A stretch of 64,000 bases of DNA from Antiquaquibacter soli. GTDB taxonomy: Bacteria; Actinomycetota; Actinomycetes; Actinomycetales; Microbacteriaceae. Position 1 is the first letter of the stretch, and every line of letters starts with the position of its first letter. The stretch is from contig NZ_JAUQUB010000001.1 in NCBI RefSeq assembly GCF_030580675.1, forward strand, positions 992,001 to 1,056,000, written 5' to 3'. Positions 24,526 through 33,127 of the stretch are shown here, piece after piece. The notes under the pieces were generated by a model. It was not told where the DNA came from and ran no database searches. It saw only the letters and a program-made list of their open reading frames with translations. The translations under genes were made by a program, and so were the position numbers.

Positions 24526-25545
24526 GTGACCCAGATGCGGTTGAGGCAGGCGATCGTCGCCGCCCTGCAGGACGAGATGCGCTCCGACCCGAGCGTCATG
24601 ATCATGGGCGAGGATGTCGCCGTCGCGGGAGGCCCCTTCAAGACCTCCGAGGGACTTCTCGAGGAGTTCGGGCCGAACCGCGTGCGAGACACGCCCATCT
24701 CCGAGATGGCCTTCACTGGTGCCGGCGTGGGCGCTGCGATCGCCGGGCTCAAGCCCGTCGTCGAGATCATGTTCATGGAGTTCCTGGGCGTCGCCCTCGA
24801 CCAGCTCGTGACCGGCGCCGCGAAGATGCGCTACCTCAGCAAGGGCCAGGTGTCCGTGCCGCTCGTCGTGCGGGCGTCCGTCGGCAGCGGCTCCGGCTTC
24901 GGCTCGCAGCACAGCCAGACCCTCGAGAACTGGGTCACGTCGACGCCGGGCCTCACGGTCGCGACCGTGAGCACCCCGCAGACCGCGTACGGCATCATGC
25001 GCGCCGCCGTCCGCGACCCCGGACCCACGATCGTGCTCGAGCCGCGCGCCCTGTATGCGGTGCGCGGGCCCGTCGAGCGGGGGGAGTCGGGCATCCTGCG
25101 TCTCGGCAAGGCGCTCATCGCCCGGCCCGGCTCCGCACTCACGATCGTCGCGATGGGCCAGACCGTGACGACGAGCCTCGCGGCGGTCGAGCAGTCCGGC
25201 ATCGACGCCGAAGTCATCGATCTGCTCACGCTCGCCCCCTGGGACCGCGAGACGGTGCTCGAGTCGGTCGCCCGCACCGGGCGTCTCGTCGTCGTCGAGG
25301 AGGCGCCGGAGTCCGGCGGGTGGGGGAGCGAGATCGTCGCCGCCGTCACTCGCGAGCTCTTCTCGAGCCTCGCCGCGGCACCGTTCCGCATCACCGCGCC
25401 GAACGCGCCAGTGCCCTATAACCGCGAGCTCGAGGCCCGGTTCCTTCCGCAGCCCTCCGAGATCGCGCGCCAGCTCACCTCCTACCTCGCCACCGACTCC
25501 GTACCCGCCCCCTGGTGGGTCGCCGAAGGGATCCACCATGACTGA
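24526..25545 (+). CDS. TPP-dependent 2-oxo acid/acetoin dehydrogenase E1 beta subunit
   Basis: A 339-aa E1 beta subunit of the pyruvate/acetoin dehydrogenase type. It has the N-terminal LRQAIVAALQDEM, MIMGEDVAVAGGPFKTS, RVRDTPISEMAFTG and PVVEIMFMEF blocks of the pyrimidine-binding domain, and a C-terminal transketolase-like domain (VIDLLTLAPWD). With E1 alpha it decarboxylates or cleaves an oxo compound on thiamine diphosphate. GTG 24526 with AAGGGA upstream is chosen; ATG 24535 is the alternative. Gene order beta-alpha is the reverse of the common alpha-beta order. No complete E2 or E3 gene is nearby. Confidence 0.88.
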   Translation: MTQMRLRQAIVAALQDEMRSDPSVMIMGEDVAVAGGPFKTSEGLLEEFGPNRVRDTPISEMAFTGAGVGAAIAGLKPVVEIMFMEFLGVALDQLVTGAAKMRYLSKGQVSVPLVVRASVGSGSGFGSQHSQTLENWVTSTPGLTVATVSTPQTAYGIMRAAVRDPGPTIVLEPRALYAVRGPVERGESGILRLGKALIARPGSALTIVAMGQTVTTSLAAVEQSGIDAEVIDLLTLAPWDRETVLESVARTGRLVVVEEAPESGGWGSEIVAAVTRELFSSLAAAPFRITAPNAPVPYNRELEARFLPQPSEIARQLTSYLATDSVPAPWWVAEGIHHD

Positions 25546-26563
25546 GGCCACCCTCGCCACCTCGGCCTCCTCCGTCGAGCGCCGCGCCGATCTGCGCGCG
25601 GGCGCCGTGCAGCGGTTCGAGCGGATCGTCGAGATCCGCGGCTTCGAGGAGCGCCTCAACGTGCTCTTCGCGAGCGGCGCGATCCACGGCACTACCCACC
25701 TCGCTCTCGGGCAGGAGGCGCTCGCCGTCGGGCTCGCGACCGAGCTCGAGCCCACCGACCTCGTGACCGGCACCTACCGCGGGCACGCCCTCGCGCTCGC
25801 GCTCGGCATGTCTCCGCGCGCCGTGCTCTCCGAGATCATGGGCAAGGCGGAGGCGCCGACCGGCGGTCTCGGCGGGTCCATGCACCTGTGCGACATGGCC
25901 ATCGGGCTCCTCCCGACGTTCGCGATCGTCGGCGCGGGGCTCCCGGTCTCGGTGGGCGCCGGGCTCGCGTTCCAGTACCGCCAGGAGCGCCACGTCTCGG
26001 TCGCCCTCTTCGGCGACGGCTCGACCAACATCGGCGCATTCCACGAGTCGATGAACCTCGCCGCCATCTGGAAGCTGCCGGTCGTCTTCGTGTGCGACAA
26101 CAACGTCTACGGCGAGTACAGCCGCATCAACCTCACGACGCCGATCGAGGACCTCCACCTCCGCGCCGCGTCGTACGCGATGCCGTCCGCGGTCGTCGAC
26201 GGCATGGATGTCCCGGCGGTCCGCACCGCGGTCGCCGAGGCCGTCGAGCGCGCCCGCTCCGGCGGCGGTCCGACGTTCATCGAGGCCAAGACCTATCGCT
26301 TCGCGGGTCACTCGCGGGCCGACACGGCGCCGTACCGCCCCGCGGGCGAGCTCGAGCACTGGCAGCAGCGGGACCCGGTGCTGCTCGCCCGACGCGCCCT
26401 CGAGGCGGAGGGCATCCTCGACGCAGCGGCGATCGCCGACCTCGAGTCGCGCGTGGGCGCCGCCCTCGACGAGACGATCGAGACCGTTCGCGAGCTACCG
26501 GAGCCGGCGCTCGCCACCATGTTCGACAACATCTGGACCCCCGGAGAAGGAGCAGCACGATGA
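25538..26563 (+). CDS. TPP-dependent 2-oxo acid/acetoin dehydrogenase E1 alpha subunit
   Basis: A 341-aa E1 alpha subunit. The thiamine-diphosphate motif is clear: GDG at residues 159-161 and the closing CDNN at about 186-189. GTYRGHALALALG and GGLGGSMHLCD are family blocks. It overlaps the beta gene by 8 bp and the lipoyl gene by 4 bp, so all three are translationally coupled. Acetoin-type and pyruvate-type E1 cannot be told apart with certainty. Given the island, the substrate may be a sugar-derived 2-oxo acid or diketo compound. Confidence 0.9.
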   Translation: MTEATLATSASSVERRADLRAGAVQRFERIVEIRGFEERLNVLFASGAIHGTTHLALGQEALAVGLATELEPTDLVTGTYRGHALALALGMSPRAVLSEIMGKAEAPTGGLGGSMHLCDMAIGLLPTFAIVGAGLPVSVGAGLAFQYRQERHVSVALFGDGSTNIGAFHESMNLAAIWKLPVVFVCDNNVYGEYSRINLTTPIEDLHLRAASYAMPSAVVDGMDVPAVRTAVAEAVERARSGGGPTFIEAKTYRFAGHSRADTAPYRPAGELEHWQQRDPVLLARRALEAEGILDAAAIADLESRVGAALDETIETVRELPEPALATMFDNIWTPGEGAAR

Positions 26564-26802
26564 GCGAGTCGCGAGTGACCATGCCGCGCGTGTCCGAGAC
26601 GATCGACGAGTTCTACGTCGTCGAGTGGCTTGTCGCGGAGGGCGAGCCCGTCGCCGCCGAGCAGGTGCTGCTGCGGGTCGAGACCGACAAGGCGATCGTC
26701 GATGTGCCGAGCACGGTCGCGGGCACGCTCGTGAGCCAGCTGGTCGCCGTCGACGCCGAGGTCACGACCGGCTCCGACGTCGCTGTGATCGAGACGACGT
26801 AG
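26560..26802 (+). CDS. Free-standing lipoyl (biotinyl/lipoyl-attachment) domain protein
   Basis: An 80-aa protein that consists of a single lipoyl domain. The attachment Lys is at about residue 44 in VETDKAIVDVP, the exact place it has in E2 lipoyl domains. There is no subunit-binding or acyltransferase domain; the gene stops right after the domain. ATG 26560 overlaps the E1 alpha stop (ATGA). It probably carries the acyl group from the E1 pair to an E2/E3 encoded elsewhere, or to an unconventional acceptor. Confidence 0.85.
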   Translation: MSESRVTMPRVSETIDEFYVVEWLVAEGEPVAAEQVLLRVETDKAIVDVPSTVAGTLVSQLVAVDAEVTTGSDVAVIETT

Positions 26803-26805
26803 CAG

Positions 26806-27768
26806 CTAGACGACCGGGAACAGCTCTCCGACCGGTACGCCACCGCCGAGCACGGGCTCGGTGACGGCGAGTCGCACGCGCTCGGCATCGGCCGGATGCA
26901 CGGTGCCGTACTGCGCGAGGAGGGACAGCGCGACGGGGGCGAGCGGCCGCTGAGAGCCGTCGAGAACGCGGATCGCGACGGCGGTGCCGTCCTCCTCGCC
27001 CGCGACGAACACGCCCTCGGCACCGCTCTTCGCCACGATCCCCAGCTCCTCGATCACCGTGCGCACCGTGCGGTTGTCGAGCGCCCACGGGAATCGGCGG
27101 ATCGCCTCCGCGAGCCGCGCGCTGTCGTCGTCGGCCCCGCGCACGACCCGGCCTATCCCTCGCGCGAGGCCGCGCAGCGTCACGGCGTGAACGGGCGCGC
27201 CGCAGCCGTCGACGCCGGTGTGCAGCACCGTCTCGCCGGTGAAGTCCTCGACCGTGCGCCGGATGAGCAGTTGCAGTGGATGCCCGGGGTCGAGGTAGTC
27301 CTCCGTGCTCCAGCCGTTCACCGAGCACGCGAGAAGGAACGCGGCGTGCTTCCCCGAGCAGCCCATGAAGACGCGCTCGGGCCTGTCGGCCGCGCGGCGG
27401 GCGGCCGGATCCGACGGCCAGTCGGCGGGGCACTGCAGGGCGCTCTCGGTCAGGCCCGCTCGGTCCAGGATGCTCCGCACGACGCGCACGTGCTCGGAGG
27501 TGCCGACGTGGCTCGCCGCCGACAGCACGAGCTCCTCGTCCTCGAGGCGAGCGCCCGCCCGCCGGACGGCGACCGCCTGCATGAGCTTGAGAGTCGATCG
27601 GGGGTAGAGCAGCGCGTCGATGTCGCCGTGCTCGGCGAGCACTTCGCCACCGGGGTCGAGAACGACGGCGGCGCCGCTGTGGCTCGACTCCCGCAGTCCC
27701 GATCGCTCGACGACGGCGAGCTCCACGGCCCCGGCGGGCCGCAGCTCCCCGGAAAGACCTCGCGTCAC
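26806..27768 (-). CDS. Type II asparaginase (Asparaginase_II, Rhizobium etli AII-like)
   Basis: A 320-aa member of the asparaginase II family that is unrelated to the E. coli enzymes. The catalytic pair Ser 58/Lys 61 (RSTLK) and the zinc-site Cys 137, Lys 140 (CSGKH) and Cys 189 (DGCGAP) match those described for the R. etli enzyme. It should hydrolyse L-asparagine or a similar amide. GTG 27768 overlaps the aminotransferase stop (GTGA). The operon with gabT suggests amino-acid nitrogen use and is separate from the LacI regulon. It converges on the lipoyl gene 4 bp away. Confidence 0.85.
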   Translation of the reverse strand: MTRGLSGELRPAGAVELAVVERSGLRESSHSGAAVVLDPGGEVLAEHGDIDALLYPRSTLKLMQAVAVRRAGARLEDEELVLSAASHVGTSEHVRVVRSILDRAGLTESALQCPADWPSDPAARRAADRPERVFMGCSGKHAAFLLACSVNGWSTEDYLDPGHPLQLLIRRTVEDFTGETVLHTGVDGCGAPVHAVTLRGLARGIGRVVRGADDDSARLAEAIRRFPWALDNRTVRTVIEELGIVAKSGAEGVFVAGEEDGTAVAIRVLDGSQRPLAPVALSLLAQYGTVHPADAERVRLAVTEPVLGGGVPVGELFPVV

Positions 27769-29108
27769 AGAGCGGCGAACGCCTCGTCGATGACGCCGAG
27801 GGCGTCGGCGAGCAGCTCGTCGCTGATCGCGAGGCTCGGCAGGAAGCGCAGCACGTTGCCGTAGGTGCCCGCCGTCAGCAGCAGCACGCCCTTCTGGGCG
27901 GCGAACGCCGCGATCGAGGTCACCGCGGCCGCGTTCGGCTCGTGCGTTCCCGGCTGGACGAGCTCGATCGCGATCATCGCGCCGATGCCGCGCACGTCGC
28001 CGATCACCGGGTACTTCGACTGGAGCTCGGTCAGTCCCGCCGTGAGGACCGACTCGATGCGCTTGCCCTCGGCGAGGAGTCCGTTCGACTCGATCTGGTC
28101 GAAGACCGCGATCGCCGCGGCGCACGAGACCGGGTTGCCGCCGAAGGTGCCGCCGAGGCCGCCGGGCTGCGAGGCATCCATGATCTCGGCGCGACCGGTG
28201 ACCGCGGCGAGCGGCAGCCCGCCCGCGATGCCCTTCGCGCTCAGCACGAGGTCCGGCACCCAGCCGAAGTGCTCGGCCGCGAAGTAGGCGCCGGTTCGGG
28301 CCATCCCCGCCTGGATCTCGTCGGCGATCATGACGACGCCGTTAGCGGTGCACCACTCCTGCAGCGCCGGCAGGTAGCCGTCCGCCGGCACCATGAAGCC
28401 CCCCTCGCCCTGGATGGGCTCGACGACGAGGCACGCGAGGTCCGCGGCCCCGACCGTCTTCTCGAGGTAGGAGATCGTGCGCTTCGCGGCCTCCGCCCCC
28501 GACAGTCCGTCGTGGAACGGGTAGGAGCTCGGCGCGCGGTAGACGTCGCCCGCGAGCGGTCCGTAGCCGGTCGCGTAGGGAGCGGCCTTGAAGTTCATGG
28601 CCATTGTGAGGTTCGTGCGGCCGTGGTACGCGTGGTCGAGCACCGCGACGCCGTTGCGACCGGTGTACTTGCGTGCGATCTTGACGCCGTTCTCAACCGC
28701 CTCGGCGCCCGAGTTGACGAGCACGGAGCGCTTCTCGAAGTCGCCGGGCGTGTGCTCCGCGAGGAGCTCGGCGACGCGAACGTAGCCCTCGTAGGGCGTG
28801 ATGGTGAAGAGCGTGTGGGTGAGCTCGGCGACCTGCTCCTGCACGGCGGCGACGACGGCGTCGTCCGTGTGGCCGATGGTCGTGACCCCGATGCCGGCGC
28901 CGAGATCGATGAACTGGTTGCCGTCGACGTCCACGAGGATCGCGCCGTGCGCTCGCTCGATGTACACGGGCAGCGCGGCGGTGACACCGGGCGGGACGAC
29001 CTTGAGGCGACGCTCGTGGATGGCCTGGGACTTCGGGCCCGGGATGGCCGTGACCACCCGTCGTTCCTGGGGCACGGACGCTGCGGTGGTCTCGAGGGTG
29101 TCAGTCAT
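27765..29108 (-). CDS. gabT: Class III aminotransferase, 4-aminobutyrate transaminase-like
   Basis: A 447-aa PLP-dependent class III (omega) aminotransferase. It shows the blocks DGNQFIDLGAGIGVTTIGH, LVNSGAEAVENGVKIAR, ACLVVEPIQGEGG and IADEIQAGMARTG, and the PLP Lys in LSAKGIAGG (about residue 288). 4-aminobutyrate is the best guess, giving succinate semialdehyde, though related omega-amino acids are possible. ATG 29108 is preceded by a TAAACT -10-like box. Divergent from the OsmC-like gene. Confidence 0.87.
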   Translation of the reverse strand: MTDTLETTAASVPQERRVVTAIPGPKSQAIHERRLKVVPPGVTAALPVYIERAHGAILVDVDGNQFIDLGAGIGVTTIGHTDDAVVAAVQEQVAELTHTLFTITPYEGYVRVAELLAEHTPGDFEKRSVLVNSGAEAVENGVKIARKYTGRNGVAVLDHAYHGRTNLTMAMNFKAAPYATGYGPLAGDVYRAPSSYPFHDGLSGAEAAKRTISYLEKTVGAADLACLVVEPIQGEGGFMVPADGYLPALQEWCTANGVVMIADEIQAGMARTGAYFAAEHFGWVPDLVLSAKGIAGGLPLAAVTGRAEIMDASQPGGLGGTFGGNPVSCAAAIAVFDQIESNGLLAEGKRIESVLTAGLTELQSKYPVIGDVRGIGAMIAIELVQPGTHEPNAAAVTSIAAFAAQKGVLLLTAGTYGNVLRFLPSLAISDELLADALGVIDEAFAAL

Positions 29109-29118
29109 AATGAAGCCC

Positions 29119-29124
29119 AGTTTA
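29119..29124 (-). promoter_or_regulatory. -10 box upstream of gabT
   Basis: TAAACT on the minus strand, 10 nt before the gabT ATG, which leaves an untranslated leader of only a few bases. No clear -35 is seen. Confidence 0.4.
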
Positions 29125-29157
29125 TTCGCCTTCGGGCCCGACCGAGAGGGCGGCGAC

Positions 29158-29631
29158 GTGAGATCGGACCACGAGTACCGCATTGGCGTGGAGTGGACCG
29201 GCAATCGCGGGTCGGGCACGGCGGGCGCTCGGGCGTTCGGGCGCGATACCGTCATCACGGCGGAGGGCGTGCCGGGCATCCTGGCGTCCGCGGACCGCCC
29301 CTTCCACGGGGACGCGGACCGCTGGAATCCGGAGCTCCTCCTTCTCGCCTCGCTCGCCCAGTGCCACCTGCTGAGCTACCTCTATGTCGCGACGAGGGAG
29401 GGCGTCGTCGTGGAGTCCTACCGCGACGCTCCGACCGCGACGCTCGAGACATCGCCCGACGGCTCGGGGCACATCACCGGCGCGACGCTGCGTCCCGTCG
29501 TGCGGATCTCCGCGGGCGACCCGGATGCCGCGCTCGCGCTCCACGAGGCCGCGGGCCGCTTGTGCTTCATCGCCGCATCGGTGGCGTTCCCCATCGCGCA
29601 CGAACCCGTGATCGAGGTCATTGAGAGCTGA
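29158..29631 (+). CDS. OsmC-family protein
   Basis: A 157-aa OsmC/Ohr-fold protein: HEYRIGVEWTGN at the start and the helix LLLASLAQCHLLSYLYVA, which holds the first redox Cys. The second Cys sits in AAGRLCFIAAS. Members are thiol peroxidases acting on organic hydroperoxides, but many OsmC-like proteins are uncharacterised. GTG 29158 has GAGAGGG 8 nt upstream. An in-frame ATG at 29110 would add 16 residues and overlap the gabT promoter. Divergently arranged with gabT. Confidence 0.8.
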   Translation: MRSDHEYRIGVEWTGNRGSGTAGARAFGRDTVITAEGVPGILASADRPFHGDADRWNPELLLLASLAQCHLLSYLYVATREGVVVESYRDAPTATLETSPDGSGHITGATLRPVVRISAGDPDAALALHEAAGRLCFIAASVAFPIAHEPVIEVIES

Positions 29632-29716
29632 CGCTCACGCTACCCCCAGCCGGAGTAGGGAAAGATGGGGGAGACATTCCGCACCCGCCCCCAGCGACAC
29701 CGACGAAAGGCTCCTC

Positions 29717-30679
29717 GTGCGCGCAGCATTGCCCCTCTTCCTCTCCGCCGGACTGGTGGTGAGCCTCGCCGCATGCTCGCCGGCGACGACGACGGATGCC
29801 TCGGGCTGCACGCCCGCGCCGTCCGGCTCGAGCTCGAGCGGGGTGAAGGCCTCGGGCGACTTCGGCTCCAAGCCGGACGTGGATGTGCCCTTCCCGACGT
29901 CCGTGGACTCCACACAGCGCAGCGTGCTCATCCCGGGCGACGGCGAAACCGTCGAGAACGGCGACACCGTCGAGATCGAGTTCACTCTCTTCAACGGTGA
30001 GACAGGGGTGGAGCTGTCGTCCACGGAGTACGCGGGAACCCCGACCGAGTTCCCCGTCGACGAGGCCCAGCTCCTGCCGGGCATCGTCAAGACGCTCGAG
30101 TGCTCCACGGTCGGGTCGCGAGTCGTCGGCGTCATCCCGGCGATCGACTCGTTCGGCGACGCGGGCTCCGAGCAGCTCGGGGTCGCCGCCGGAGAGGACA
30201 TCGTCTTCGTCGCCGACATCATCGCGATCGCCCCGCCGGTCGAGCCGGCCCTGCCGCGCGCCGACGGCGAGGACCAGCCGCCCACGGAGGGCTTCCCCAC
30301 GGTAGTGCTCGACGCCGATGGCCGCCCGACGATCACGATCCCGCCGACGGCGCCGCCGACGGACCTGCAGATCGCCGTGCTCAAGAAGGGCGATGGCGCG
30401 GTCGTCGCCGACGGCGACGACGTCACGGTGCACTACGTGGGCATGAACTGGAACACGGGCGTCGTGTTCGACGAGAGCTGGGCCCGCGGCGAGCCCGCGA
30501 CGTTCAACACCGCCCAAGTGATCGAGGGCTTCACGAAGGCGCTCGTCGGCCAGACCGTCGGCTCGCAGGTCATCGTCATCATCCCGCCGGACTACGGCTA
30601 CGGCGCGGCGGGCAGCGGGGACAAGATCGGCGGCACCGACACGATCGTGTTCGTGATCGACATCCTCGGCATCGCCTAG
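29717..30679 (+). CDS. FKBP-type peptidyl-prolyl isomerase lipoprotein with two FKBP domains
   Basis: A 320-aa secreted lipoprotein: GTG start at 29717 with GAAAGG 6 nt upstream, hydrophobic signal and lipobox SLAAC near residue 19, then a Ser/Gly linker. Two FKBP-like domains follow: residues about 60-175, degenerate ([10 protein letters not shown]), and about 215-320, canonical ([20 protein letters not shown] and IPPDYGYG). It likely folds exported proteins at the cell surface. It is followed 8 bp later by dxr on the same strand. Confidence 0.87.
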   Translation: MRAALPLFLSAGLVVSLAACSPATTTDASGCTPAPSGSSSSGVKASGDFGSKPDVDVPFPTSVDSTQRSVLIPGDGETVENGDTVEIEFTLFNGETGVELSSTEYAGTPTEFPVDEAQLLPGIVKTLECSTVGSRVVGVIPAIDSFGDAGSEQLGVAAGEDIVFVADIIAIAPPVEPALPRADGEDQPPTEGFPTVVLDADGRPTITIPPTAPPTDLQIAVLKKGDGAVVADGDDVTVHYVGMNWNTGVVFDESWARGEPATFNTAQVIEGFTKALVGQTVGSQVIVIIPPDYGYGAAGSGDKIGGTDTIVFVIDILGIA

Positions 30680-30686
30680 GCCCTCC

Positions 30687-31772
30687 GTGCGCGACGTCAT
30701 CATCCTCGGGTCCACCGGGTCGATCGGCGTCCAGGCGCTGGACGTGATCGCCGCGAACCCCGACCGCTTCCGGGTGGTCGGGCTCGCGGCGGGCTCGAAC
30801 CGGGCGGCGGTCGCCGAGCAGGCGGCCGCATTCCGGGTCGAGCACACCGCGTTCGGTGCGGAGGAGTCCGCCGCGCTCGTCCGCGACGTTCGCGCGGACG
30901 TCGTGCTCAACGGGATCACGGGGTCGGTCGGCCTCGGCCCCACCCTCGCCGCGCTCGAGTCGGGAGCGACCCTCGCCCTCGCCAACAAGGAGAGCCTCAT
31001 CGTCGGCGGGGAGCTCGTGACCGCCGCCGCCGCGCCTGGTCAGATCGTTCCGGTCGACTCCGAGCACTCGGCGATCGCGCAGGCACTGCGGTCGGGGACG
31101 CCCGAGGAGGTCCGGCGGCTCGTCCTCACGGCGTCCGGCGGCCCGTTCCGCGGAAGGTCGCGGGACTCGCTCGCCTCGGTCACCCCTCGGGAGGCGCTCG
31201 CCCACCCGACGTGGGACATGGGCCTCGTCGTGACGACCAACTCCTCCACGCTCGTCAACAAGGGGCTCGAAGTCATCGAGGCGCACTTGTTGTTCGACGT
31301 CCCCTACGACCGCATCGACGTGACGGTGCACCCCCAGTCGATCGTGCACTCGATGGTCGAGTTCGTCGACGGGTCGACGATCGCCCAGGCGAGCCCGCCC
31401 GACATGCGGCTGCCGATCTCGCTCGGCCTCGACTGGCCGAACCGCGTCGCCGGAGTCGGCGCGCCCCTCGACTGGTCCACGGCGAGTCAGTGGACCTTCG
31501 AGCCCCTCGACGAGGCGGCCTTCCCCGCCGTCGCCCTCGCCAAGCGAGTGGGGGAGGCGGGCGGCACCTACCCCGCGGTGTTCAACGCCGCGAACGAGCA
31601 GGCCGTGCTCGCCTTCCACGAGGGCAGGGTCGGCTACCTCGGCATCCTCGACACCGTCGAGCGAGTCGTCGACTCGCACGACGGCGGCGAGCTGACGCTC
31701 GAGGGGGTGCTCGAGGCGGAGCGGTGGGCCCGCCGGGCAGCGGACAGCCTGTTGTCAGCGAGCGCCGGATAG
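30687..31772 (+). CDS. dxr: 1-deoxy-D-xylulose 5-phosphate reductoisomerase
   Basis: A 361-aa DXR that converts DXP to MEP with NADPH in the non-mevalonate isoprenoid pathway. Visible are the NADPH motif GSTGSIG at the N-terminus, [12 protein letters not shown], the metal-ligand DSEHSAI and the flexible-loop region TWDMG. Start is GTG 30687. Length is slightly short but usual for actinobacteria. With rseP and ispG it forms the common actinobacterial dxr-rseP-ispG cluster. Its TAG stop lies inside the -10 box of rseP. Confidence 0.95.
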   Translation: MRDVIILGSTGSIGVQALDVIAANPDRFRVVGLAAGSNRAAVAEQAAAFRVEHTAFGAEESAALVRDVRADVVLNGITGSVGLGPTLAALESGATLALANKESLIVGGELVTAAAAPGQIVPVDSEHSAIAQALRSGTPEEVRRLVLTASGGPFRGRSRDSLASVTPREALAHPTWDMGLVVTTNSSTLVNKGLEVIEAHLLFDVPYDRIDVTVHPQSIVHSMVEFVDGSTIAQASPPDMRLPISLGLDWPNRVAGVGAPLDWSTASQWTFEPLDEAAFPAVALAKRVGEAGGTYPAVFNAANEQAVLAFHEGRVGYLGILDTVERVVDSHDGGELTLEGVLEAERWARRAADSLLSASAG

Positions 31773-31775
31773 TCT
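31770..31775 (+). promoter_or_regulatory. Leaderless -10 box of rseP, overlapping the dxr stop codon
   Basis: TAGTCT, 7 nt before the GTG of rseP. The TAG stop of dxr forms its first three bases. Confidence 0.55.
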
Positions 31776-31782
31776 GACCGCC

Positions 31783-33111
31783 GTGGACACCGTTCTGCTC
31801 TACATCCTGGGCATCCTGATCATCCTCGTGGGCCTGGCGATCTCGATCGGTCTGCACGAGGTCGGCCACCTGCTGCCGGCGAAGAAGTTCGGCGTGCGGG
31901 TCAGCCAGTACATGATCGGCTTCGGGCCGACGCTCTTCTCCTGGCGACGCGGCGAGACCGAGTACGGCATCAAGGCGCTTCCGCTCGGCGGCTACATCTC
32001 CATGGCCGGGATGTTCCCTCCCACCCGCCCCGGAGGCCGGTCCCGCACCGCCACTACGGGCCTCTTCGACACGCTCGTGCAGGATGCCCGCTCGGCGAGC
32101 GCCGAGACCCTCGTCGACGTGGACGAGAGCCGGGCGTTCTACCGACTGCCGGTGCTCAAGCGCATCGTCATCATGCTCGGTGGTCCGACGATGAACCTTC
32201 TGCTCGGCATCCTGTTCTACGCGATCGTGCTCTGCGGGTTCGGCCTGCCCCAGCTCTCGACGACGATCGGCAGCGTCAACGAGTGCGTCATCCCCGCGAC
32301 GAGCGAGAACCAGGAGTGCGGAGCGGATGACCCGGCCGCGCCCGGCCTCGAGGCGGGCCTCGAGCCCGGAGACCGCATCGTCTCCATGAACGGCACCGCG
32401 ATCGAGTCGTGGGATCAGGCCACGCAGATCATCCGGGAGTCCCCGGGCGAGCAGCTCGCGATCGTCGTGGACAGGAACGGCAGCGAGGTGTCGCTGACGG
32501 CGACTCCGCTGCTTTCGGAGCGCTACGCGCTCGACGAGAACGGGGCGATCGCCGAGGACGAGAACGGCGACCCCATCACGCAAGAGGTCGGCTTCCTGGG
32601 GATCGGAGCAGCCCTCGAGAACGTGCGGCAACCGGTGACTGCCGTGCTGCCCGCCGTCGGCGACAATATCGCGCGCGTGGTCGGCATCGTGATCACCCTC
32701 CCTCAGCGTCTCATCGACGTCGCGGAGGCCGCCTTCGGCCCCGAGGAGCGCGACCCGAACGGCCCGATCGGGGTCGTGGGCATCGGCCGGATCGCGGGGG
32801 AGATCACGAGCCTCAACTCGATCGCGGTCGCGGACCGCGCGGCATCCCTCATCCAGATCCTCGCGTCGCTCAACGTCGCCCTCTTCGTCTTCAACCTCAT
32901 CCCGCTCATGCCGCTCGACGGCGGGCACGTCGCGGGGGCGGTCTGGGAGGCCATCCGGCGCGGTGTCGCCAAGCTGCGCGGAAAGCCCGATCCCGGGCCG
33001 GTGGATGCGGCGCGGTTCATCCCGATCACGCTCGCCGTCTCGGTGGTGCTGGGCGCGATGACGCTCCTGCTGATCTACGCGGACATCGTCAAGCCGATCT
33101 CCATCCTCTAA
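31783..33111 (+). CDS. rseP: Site-2 metalloprotease, RseP/M50 family
   Basis: A 442-aa intramembrane zinc protease. The zinc motif HEVGH is at residues 25-29 in the first membrane helix, a PDZ domain lies in the extracytoplasmic loop (about 175-270), and the LDGGH motif giving the third ligand is near residue 380. It cleaves membrane-bound anti-sigma factors and signal-peptide remnants. GTG 31783 directly follows the -10 box, suggesting a leaderless mRNA in addition to read-through from dxr. Confidence 0.93.
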   Translation: MDTVLLYILGILIILVGLAISIGLHEVGHLLPAKKFGVRVSQYMIGFGPTLFSWRRGETEYGIKALPLGGYISMAGMFPPTRPGGRSRTATTGLFDTLVQDARSASAETLVDVDESRAFYRLPVLKRIVIMLGGPTMNLLLGILFYAIVLCGFGLPQLSTTIGSVNECVIPATSENQECGADDPAAPGLEAGLEPGDRIVSMNGTAIESWDQATQIIRESPGEQLAIVVDRNGSEVSLTATPLLSERYALDENGAIAEDENGDPITQEVGFLGIGAALENVRQPVTAVLPAVGDNIARVVGIVITLPQRLIDVAEAAFGPEERDPNGPIGVVGIGRIAGEITSLNSIAVADRAASLIQILASLNVALFVFNLIPLMPLDGGHVAGAVWEAIRRGVAKLRGKPDPGPVDAARFIPITLAVSVVLGAMTLLLIYADIVKPISIL

Positions 33112-33115
33112 GCCG

Positions 33116-33121
33116 TAGGCT
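33116..33121 (+). promoter_or_regulatory. Leaderless -10 box of ispG
   Basis: TAGGCT, 6 nt before the GTG at 33128 and 4 bp after the rseP stop. Confidence 0.5.
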
Positions 33122-33127
33122 GGTGGG

